Part shown: piece after piece, positions 44,670-50,427 of the stretch
How positions within the stretch are numbered: the first letter of the stretch is position 1
How the letters are laid out: each line of letters starts with the position of its first letter
Source: Bacteroidota bacterium
GTDB taxonomy: Bacteria; Bacteroidota; Bacteroidia; NS11-12g; UBA955
Direction of reading: 5' to 3'
Length of the DNA stretch: 50,427 bases
Assembly: GCA_030682255.1 (NCBI GenBank)
Contig: JAUXOK010000009.1
Location: forward strand, 1-50,427
Position numbers and translations under genes: made by a program
The notes under the pieces: model-generated
Databases searched by the model: none
What the model was told of the DNA's origin: nothing
Seen by the model: only the letters and a program-made list of their open reading frames with translations

Positions 44670-45092
44670 TCACCTATACTGAGACCAATCAATCTGACTC
44701 ATCAAATAGAATGCAAATACCATATTGCTGATGATGAGCAGAATAAAAAATAAAACAATAATTCCGTATATCGTATGTTTTTTCTTTGGCATCATATCAT
44801 ACTGCGTTACGATTTCTCTCCATTGGTCACGATGATGGAAAATAAAATAATTTGGCAAAGAAATTAATAATATATATCCTGTCAATAATAATCCCCCATT
44901 TCCGATATGCAAATACCTATCAATGAAGATTTTATAGTAAACAACTAATGAAATACCTATAAATATCCAAAGCATGTCTATAATCATAACAGCTTTCCAA
45001 TCACTCCACCATATAAATGGACCACTTTCATAATACTTATAAAGTCTATAAAACAAATAATAATATGCTTTTTTGATTTTATTCATGCTCAC
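44670..45092 (-). CDS. Small membrane protein of unknown function, 140 aa
   Basis: It has a basic Tyr-rich N-terminus (IKKAYYYLFYRLYKYYESG) and about three membrane segments (MLWIFIGISLVVYYKIFI, LLLTGYILLISLPNYFIF, IIVLFFILLIISNMVFAFYL). The layout is a common type in Bacteroidota, often seen as a lone gene. It lies 22 bases after the RlmL-like gene and may be its operon partner. The start could also be the third residue (MNKIKK). Confidence 0.7.
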   Translation of the reverse strand: MSMNKIKKAYYYLFYRLYKYYESGPFIWWSDWKAVMIIDMLWIFIGISLVVYYKIFIDRYLHIGNGGLLLTGYILLISLPNYFIFHHRDQWREIVTQYDMMPKKKHTIYGIIVLFFILLIISNMVFAFYLMSQIDWSQYR

Positions 45093-45114
45093 CCTAATTC
45101 CTAATTCCTCTCCC

Positions 45115-46272
45115 CTATTCCCTTAAGAAAATCCGTTTCGTTCCAGCGTATATTTCATATTTAGCTAAACGGGCCTCTAGTTGTCCGTTGGCTACTACTA
45201 TTTTGCGAGAGGCTTTTAGTCCAATGTATTTTAAACCTTCTAAATTGGCTGTGATAAACCAAGCTGTTGTGCCAGGGTAATTCTTTTTAAAGGTGTCGCC
45301 AATGGTTTTATAAAATGTTTCGGTTTCAATGTCGATGCGTTCGTTGTAGGGTGGGTTAAACAAGATGTGAAGAGGTGTTTCGGTTTCTTTTTTGGATTGA
45401 AAGAAATTCATTTGTTTGATAGCAATTGACTTTTCGAGTCCTGCCAGTTTGATGTTGTTCAATGCTTTTTCTATCACAGATTGGTCTTTGTCGTAGCCCG
45501 TTATTTTAACTTCCATAGGCTTAATTTTTTTTAAAAGATTCTCTTTGATTTGTGCAAAAAGCGTTTCGTTCCAATCGTTCCATTTCATGAAAGCAAAATA
45601 CTTTCTATGTCTATTGGGAGGTATGTTTTGAGCAATCATGGCGGCTTCTATCAGGATGGTTCCGCTGCCACACATGGGGTCTAAAAAATCGCATTGTCCA
45701 TGCCAATCTGAAAACATGACCAAACCTGCTGCCAACACCTCGTTCATAGGTGCTACATTGGTTTCGGCTCTGTAGCCTCTTTTATTCAAGGAATCGCCCG
45801 AACTATCTAATGCTATCGATACCTCATGTTCATTAATATACACATTGATGCGGATGTCTGGAGTTTTTAAATCCACACTGGGGCGTTCGTTGTATTTATC
45901 CCTAAATTGGTCTACAATGGCGTCTTTCACCTTTTGTGAAACAAACAATGAGTGGTTGAAAAACTCGGAATGCACAGTGGCATCTATGGCAAAGGTTTGA
46001 TGTAAGTTAAACACTTTGCTCCAATCGATGCTTTGCACATTGTCGTACAAACTTTTTTCGGTGAAAGCACTGAATTGCAAAATGGGTTTCAAAATTTTAA
46101 TGGCAGTTCTACAAGCTAAATTGGCTTTGTATAAAAACCCTAAATCACCTTTAAAACTTACCATTCTTTTGCCTTTGGCAACATCTGCTGCGCCCAATGC
46201 TATCAATTCTTTTTCTAATAATTCCTCGTAGCCAAAGATGGTTTTGGCAACCATGTTAAATTGTTCTGACAT
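45115..46272 (-). CDS. THUMP domain RNA methyltransferase (RlmL N-terminal-like), 385 aa
   Basis: The N-terminal THUMP region (GYEELLEKELIALGA, VSFKGDLGFLYKANLACRTA, DIRINVYINEHEVSIALDSS) binds RNA. The methyltransferase part has DPMCGSGTILIEAAMIAQNI and the catalytic ILFNPPYNER. This fits the enzyme for m2G2445 of 23S rRNA (N-terminal half of E. coli RlmL). It sits 13 bases after rlmI on the same strand, so rRNA modification genes cluster here. The exact target base is inferred from the family. Confidence 0.9.
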   Translation of the reverse strand: MSEQFNMVAKTIFGYEELLEKELIALGAADVAKGKRMVSFKGDLGFLYKANLACRTAIKILKPILQFSAFTEKSLYDNVQSIDWSKVFNLHQTFAIDATVHSEFFNHSLFVSQKVKDAIVDQFRDKYNERPSVDLKTPDIRINVYINEHEVSIALDSSGDSLNKRGYRAETNVAPMNEVLAAGLVMFSDWHGQCDFLDPMCGSGTILIEAAMIAQNIPPNRHRKYFAFMKWNDWNETLFAQIKENLLKKIKPMEVKITGYDKDQSVIEKALNNIKLAGLEKSIAIKQMNFFQSKKETETPLHILFNPPYNERIDIETETFYKTIGDTFKKNYPGTTAWFITANLEGLKYIGLKASRKIVVANGQLEARLAKYEIYAGTKRIFLRE

Positions 46273-46285
46273 TCTTTTTATATAA

Positions 46286-47473
46286 TTATTCTACAAATAA
46301 AACCAATCCTTTAAGGTACTCCCCTTCAGGATGAAAAATATTAACGGGATGGTCGGCAGGCTGTGTTAAACGATGAATTACCTTTACTTTTCTGTTGGAT
46401 TCTATGGCAGCCGAAAGGATGGTTTGATTAAAAGTATGGCTATCCACCACCTGAGAACAACTGAATGTAAACATCAATCCACCTGGTTTCACCTTTTTAA
46501 AACCCTCAATATTCAAACGTTTATAACCCATCAAAGCATTGTGTTTGGCGCCAATATTTTTAGCAAAAGCAGGTGGGTCTAATATCAACAAATCATACAA
46601 TTTATCATGTAGTTTGAAATAAGAAAAGGTATCTATCGCCTCAGAGTTAAAATTATCCGCTTGCGAATTGTTCAACAGCATGTTTTCGTTCAACAAAGTG
46701 ATGGCATTTTTAGAAACATCCACAGAATCAACTTGTTTGGCGCCATTCATCAAAGCATAAACCGAAAAACCGCCTGTGTAAGCAAAGGTATTTAACACAT
46801 CTTTGCCTTTTGAATAATGACCTAACAAAGCACGATTATCTCTTTGGTCTAAGAAAAAGCCCGTTTTTTGTCCCGTTTGCCAATCCACTTTAAATTGAAA
46901 ACCATTTTCTTTTACCAGATTAGTGGCAGAACCATCTCCAAAAACAAAACCATTGCTAGCCTCTTCCACAGCGCCATGCAAGGTTTCGCTACTTTTATTA
47001 AACACCGCTTTTAAATCATCTTTCAACACATGCACCAAAGCTTCTGTAATCAATGGCAAATGTTTGTATATGCCACTTGTATGACATTGAATAACAGCAG
47101 TGCCATTATAAAAATCAATAATTAATCCTGAAACACCATCTCCTTCGCCATGCATCAAACGGTAACAATTGGTTTCCGCATTATTTACAAATCCTAATGC
47201 ACGTCTGATTTCATAACAATTCTCGATTTTGCGAATCCAAAAATTAACATCAATGGCTTCGTCAATAAAACTCAAAATCCTAACCGCAATGCTACCATGT
47301 TGCACATAGCCTGTTGCTAAAAAATTTCCTTTACTATCCGTAATTCTAACGATTTCGCCTTCGGCAGTTTTCTTAATTTCATTTTGCAAGGCTCCACTAA
47401 AAACCCATGGGTGAAACCTTTGCAAAGACCTTTCTTTTCCGCCCTTTAATGCCAGCGATTGATATAAACTCAT
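46286..47473 (-). CDS. rlmI: 23S rRNA (cytosine(1962)-C5)-methyltransferase RlmI, 395 aa
   Basis: It has an N-terminal PUA domain (FHPWVFSGALQNE, VRITDSKGNFLATGYVQHGS) and a SAM methyltransferase domain (QKTGFFLDQRDNRALLGHYS, DVLNTFAYTGGFSVYALMNG). LILDPPAFAKN is the catalytic region, and MFTFSCSQVVD holds the nucleophilic Cys. The length matches RlmI. It is the promoter-proximal gene of the rlmI-rlmL-like pair and diverges from the M1 peptidase gene. Confidence 0.93.
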   Translation of the reverse strand: MSLYQSLALKGGKERSLQRFHPWVFSGALQNEIKKTAEGEIVRITDSKGNFLATGYVQHGSIAVRILSFIDEAIDVNFWIRKIENCYEIRRALGFVNNAETNCYRLMHGEGDGVSGLIIDFYNGTAVIQCHTSGIYKHLPLITEALVHVLKDDLKAVFNKSSETLHGAVEEASNGFVFGDGSATNLVKENGFQFKVDWQTGQKTGFFLDQRDNRALLGHYSKGKDVLNTFAYTGGFSVYALMNGAKQVDSVDVSKNAITLLNENMLLNNSQADNFNSEAIDTFSYFKLHDKLYDLLILDPPAFAKNIGAKHNALMGYKRLNIEGFKKVKPGGLMFTFSCSQVVDSHTFNQTILSAAIESNRKVKVIHRLTQPADHPVNIFHPEGEYLKGLVLFVE

Positions 47474-47528
47474 ATTTGTAGGCTACAAAGTTGCAACATT
47501 TGTTACCAATAATTCGACTTTTTTGTTT

Positions 47529-47536
47529 TAATTTTG
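47529..47536 (+). promoter_or_regulatory. Candidate -7 box TAATTTTG of the M1 peptidase gene
   Basis: It matches TANNTTTG and ends 9 bases before ATG 47546. A TTTG lies at 47499-47502, but the 26-base gap is too long for a good -33 element. Confidence 0.45.
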
Positions 47537-47545
47537 TTAAATTGA

Positions 47546-49474
47546 ATGATGAAGAGTGCAACGTTTATATTTTTGATGTGTCTTATGATTGGATTAAATG
47601 CCCAAACAGAGATGGAAAGTCATGCCAAACAAGAGATGCTCAAGCACAGAGAATTGCAAAGCTACAACAGTAAACGCAGTTTGAGCAGAGGCATAGACAT
47701 GCAACACCTGCGCTTGTATTTTGAACCTAATTTAAGCAACGGCAGATTAAATCAAGCATCAGCAAAAATTACATTTAAAGCTGTTTCAACACTCAGTTTA
47801 TTGGTTTTTGATTTAAGAAGAGAACTCACAGTGGATAGTGTAGTTTTCAGAAACAATGCCATCAATTTTAACCATACCTCACAACATGAATTGAGGATAA
47901 ATCTTGGGGTAAACATCAATGCAAACACTGTAGATTCCATCGCTATCTATTACCAAGGTTCGCCCAATATGGCTAGCAGAGCTTATTTCAGAGAAGTTAC
48001 TGCCAGCGGACCTAACATTGCAACACTCTCTCAACCTTATGGCGCACATTATTGGTGGCCCTGCATGGAAAATCTAAACGATAAGATTGATTCCTTAGAT
48101 GTTTCAATTAAAGTGGATAGCGGTTTTGTGGCTGTTTCTAATGGTTTATTAACCCATACCGATACCGTTGGCAACAAACTGACTTTTCACTTCAAACACC
48201 GTTACCCTATTGTGACGTATTTAGTAGCAATGTCCATTTCAAGATACGACAAATATGTTCAAAAAGCATTTTTGCCTTCTATTAACAAAGAGATTGATAT
48301 AGTTAACTACACCTTTCCGCATGACAACCTCAACGACAACAAAAACAAAAGTTTTGAGACCATTAAAATGATGCGATTATTTGACAGTTTGTTTGGTACT
48401 TATCCATTTCATAAAGAGCAATATGGGCATATGCAATTTGCATGGAGCGGTGGTATGGAGCATCAGACGATGAGTTCAATGTCGAATTTAAACTATGATT
48501 TGATAGCCCACGAATTAGCCCATCAATGGTTTGGCGACAAAGTTACTTGTGGCACTTGGCAAGAATTGTGGTTAAACGAAGGATTTGCGACTTATTTAAA
48601 CCTTTTGTGTTATGATTTTTTAAGACCTAGACAAGAATGGTTGAATGTTTTAAATCAGTTTAAAGAAGATGTGATGAAACTTCCTAATGGCTCAGTTTAT
48701 GTGAATGACACCTCTAACTTGGGAAGACTATTTGACTACAGAACTACTTATCAAAAAGGGGCGATGATATTGCATCAACTCAGATGGGAGATTGGCGATA
48801 AAGCATTTTTTGATGCCTTAAAAAAGTATATTAATGATGCCCAATTGTCCTATTCATTTGCCAAACAAACCGATTTAAAACAATATTTAGAATCCGAATC
48901 AGGTATCAACTTGGATGATTATTTCAACGATTGGGTGTTTGGCCAAGGCTATCCCGAATACAATATCAATTGGCAACAAAAAGGCAATGAACTTGTATTG
49001 AATGTTACACAAAAACCAAGTCATCCGAGTGTATACCAATTCAATGTTGCTCTGCCAGTTTTAGTGATAGGTCAAAACAAAGACACCATGTTGCGTATAG
49101 ATATCAAAAGTTTAGAATTTGAAACCATAGTGTTTTTAGATTTTAAAATCAAAGAAATTCTGATAGACCCATATCATCAAATCATTGCCAAGTCTATTGT
49201 TTTATTTCCATTGGACCAAAATACAATGATTTCAATTTATCCAAATCCGAGTGATAATATGTTGTACTTCTCATTGAGTAACTCAGATATTTCGGGTTGG
49301 AAAATTACAGATGCAACAGGCAAAGCCATACTTGAAAAAACCTACAAAGAAACCATAGCCAGTGGTAATATTGGCAGCATCAACACCAGCACTTTGGCTT
49401 CAGGACTCTATATTTTAGAGCTACTCAGCACCGATAACCGTAAAATCATTAGAAAAATAAACATTAAACATTAA
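47546..49474 (+). CDS. M1 family zinc aminopeptidase with T9SS type A tail, 642 aa
   Basis: It is an exported aminopeptidase N-like enzyme. After a signal peptide (SATFIFLMCLMIGLNA) come the M1 N-terminal beta domain, the GGMEH motif (302-306), the zinc site HELAHQWFGD (322-331), and the third ligand Glu345 in WLNEGFATY. A shorter helical part follows, then a type A sorting domain (ISIYPNPSDNMLYFS to KINIKH). The alternative first codon is the second Met. The following lipoprotein gene begins 4 bases after the stop, so co-transcription is likely. Confidence 0.93.
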   Translation: MMKSATFIFLMCLMIGLNAQTEMESHAKQEMLKHRELQSYNSKRSLSRGIDMQHLRLYFEPNLSNGRLNQASAKITFKAVSTLSLLVFDLRRELTVDSVVFRNNAINFNHTSQHELRINLGVNINANTVDSIAIYYQGSPNMASRAYFREVTASGPNIATLSQPYGAHYWWPCMENLNDKIDSLDVSIKVDSGFVAVSNGLLTHTDTVGNKLTFHFKHRYPIVTYLVAMSISRYDKYVQKAFLPSINKEIDIVNYTFPHDNLNDNKNKSFETIKMMRLFDSLFGTYPFHKEQYGHMQFAWSGGMEHQTMSSMSNLNYDLIAHELAHQWFGDKVTCGTWQELWLNEGFATYLNLLCYDFLRPRQEWLNVLNQFKEDVMKLPNGSVYVNDTSNLGRLFDYRTTYQKGAMILHQLRWEIGDKAFFDALKKYINDAQLSYSFAKQTDLKQYLESESGINLDDYFNDWVFGQGYPEYNINWQQKGNELVLNVTQKPSHPSVYQFNVALPVLVIGQNKDTMLRIDIKSLEFETIVFLDFKIKEILIDPYHQIIAKSIVLFPLDQNTMISIYPNPSDNMLYFSLSNSDISGWKITDATGKAILEKTYKETIASGNIGSINTSTLASGLYILELLSTDNRKIIRKINIKH

Positions 49475-49478
49475 CGAT

Positions 49479-50243
49479 ATGAAAAATTTAAACATCCTTA
49501 TCCTTTCGAGCCTATTAATAATCATTGGCTTTTCATCTTGCAAAGACGATGATGTTCCACCACCAATTGACCCAATTGTAGAAACCATTGATTTAACTTT
49601 CAAATTCAATGCATTATTTAAAGGCAACGCGCTTGTATTCAACAATGATTATATAACCAATGCCAACGATACCATCCGATTCGATAAAATCAAGTACATT
49701 TTTTCTAATTTTGAATTAGTAAATAATGAGGATAAAATAGTGCCAATAGCCAATCAATATGCCTATATCAGTTTTTCGGAAAATCGCAAAGAAGTTACCT
49801 TTAAAAATATACCTAAAGGCAATTACAAAACCATCCGAATCAACGTTGGCTTAGACTCAATAGTGAATTTTGGCAATCCAGCACAATACGCATTAGATCA
49901 TCCTTTGAGTCCGTCTTTAACAGACATGCATTGGGGTTGGGCTGGCGGCTATATCTTTAATGTGGTGGAAGGATATTACAAAAACAATGGACAAAATGCA
50001 GGTTTTACTTTTCACATTGCTACATTGAAATACAAACGCACCCATACCTTTGTTACTGATTTAAACCTAACAAAAAACAGCAGCATTTACTTTAACATTA
50101 ATGCAGATAAATATTTTAGCAATGCGATTAATTACAGTTTAAAAACAGATGGCGCTATGTCGCACTCAGGCAATAGCGACCCTATTATGGATAAATATAT
50201 TCAAAACGTAAACGGCACCATAGAATTTGACAAATACGAATGA
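49479..50243 (+). CDS. MbnP-like copper-binding family lipoprotein, 254 aa
   Basis: The lipobox is at IIGFSSCKDDD (Cys21), so it is a lipoprotein. The family core is visible: DIRFDKIKYIFSNFELV-like positions 65-81, INVGLDSIVNFGNP (121-134), and DMHWGWAGGYIFNVVEGYY (149-167), then FTFHIAT. In studied methanotroph MbnP a Trp is oxidised to kynurenine by the partner di-haem enzyme MbnH and then helps bind copper. Trp152 or Trp154 are candidates here. Its TGA overlaps the ATG of the peroxidase-like gene (ATGA, 50240-50243). No methanobactin genes are seen, as usual for this family in Bacteroidota. Confidence 0.85.
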   Translation: MKNLNILILSSLLIIIGFSSCKDDDVPPPIDPIVETIDLTFKFNALFKGNALVFNNDYITNANDTIRFDKIKYIFSNFELVNNEDKIVPIANQYAYISFSENRKEVTFKNIPKGNYKTIRINVGLDSIVNFGNPAQYALDHPLSPSLTDMHWGWAGGYIFNVVEGYYKNNGQNAGFTFHIATLKYKRTHTFVTDLNLTKNSSIYFNINADKYFSNAINYSLKTDGAMSHSGNSDPIMDKYIQNVNGTIEFDKYE

Positions 50244-50427
50244 AAAGAAAACTTATTATTTCGGTAACTTTAATTTTAGGTTTAATTGTATTCAAAAGTT
50301 GCAAAAAAGATCCTGAAATTACAAATGGCAACAACCCAAACAACCATCAAACAACGCCCTATACGATAGAGCGAAAAGCTTGGTATCCGCCATTTAAACT
50401 TCCTGCAGACAATCCATTGACAGAAGA
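50240..50427 (+). CDS. Di-haem cytochrome c peroxidase/MauG/MbnH-like protein (partial, 5' end)
   Basis: 62 residues are visible before the right edge. A lipobox-like VFKSCKKDP (Cys near 21) suggests a lipoprotein. WYPPFKLPADNPLTEE is the conserved opening of bacterial di-haem cytochrome c peroxidases; the CxxCH haem motifs lie beyond the window. It is translationally coupled to the MbnP-like gene by a 4-base overlap, which favours an MbnH-like role. Confidence 0.8.
   Translation, partial: MKRKLIISVTLILGLIVFKSCKKDPEITNGNNPNNHQTTPYTIERKAWYPPFKLPADNPLTE

Noticed and set aside
47491-47673. 60-residue frame before the M1 peptidase
   Set aside because: It overlaps the promoter and start of the M1 gene in another frame and has no features of its own.

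Overview
The window is low-GC DNA from a member of the phylum Bacteroidota. The evidence is a set of secreted proteins ending in type IX secretion (T9SS) sorting domains of types A and B, a SusC-type TonB receptor with a DUF4249 lipoprotein partner, Bacteroidota-specific families (DUF4837, DUF4249), Bacteroidota-type promoters (TTTG, about 20 bases, TANNTTTG) and little use of Shine-Dalgarno sites. The genus cannot be told from the sequence. A zeaxanthin-type carotenoid operon suggests a pigmented, probably aerobic, heterotroph.

Layout. 1-463: the tail of an unidentified gene, then about 35 heptamer repeats (KKGTTAA) and a low-complexity tract. 464-3406: a 980-residue T9SS type A surface protein. 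3407-5031: an accessory patch with an HNH-nuclease-like gene tightly bracketed by 13-bp inverted repeats, a GC-rich palindromic element and low-complexity purine repeats. 5032-8347 (minus): crtZ-crtI-crtB plus a small exported protein. 8502-9929: rmuC. 10346-15250 (minus): two exported proteins of unknown function around a PNGase F-like T9SS protein. 15334-21953: aminopeptidase P, a MarR regulator and a 1.6-kilo-residue T9SS type B protein. 21962-29200: alanine dehydrogenase, a LysM lytic transglycosylase, DUF4837, purN, a zinc phospholipase C/S1-P1-like enzyme, corA and an SlyD-type FKBP. 29239-31938 (minus): a membrane protein, rsmI and lnt as an operon. 31985-34082: a 2-kb accessory island between perfect 57-bp direct repeats. 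It carries a RelBE-type toxin-antitoxin pair, a frameshifted DUF3592-like gene and orphan genes, and sits at the 3' end of the DUF4249 gene. 34030-37279 (minus): TonB receptor and DUF4249. 37421-43081: DUF4197, an S8 protease, SppA and purB. 43155-45092: small lipoproteins and membrane proteins of unknown function. 45115-47473 (minus): two rRNA methyltransferases. 47546-50427: an M1 aminopeptidase with a T9SS tail, then an MbnP-like lipoprotein translationally coupled to a di-haem peroxidase-like (MbnH/MauG) gene cut by the window edge.

Most of the window is housekeeping and envelope biology: lipoprotein maturation by Lnt, signal-peptide clearance by SppA, peptidoglycan turnover, T9SS cargo and TonB uptake. 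Purine synthesis (purN, purB) and rRNA modification (rsmI, rlmI, an RlmL-like enzyme) are also present. The parts most worth a second look are the 57-bp-repeat island, the inverted-repeat-bracketed HNH gene, the heptamer array, the PNGase F-like exported protein and the MbnP/MbnH-like pair. Several start codons are moved downstream of the longest open frame because a TANNTTTG box lies inside the extended frame. No tRNA, rRNA, CRISPR array, transposase or integrase was seen.
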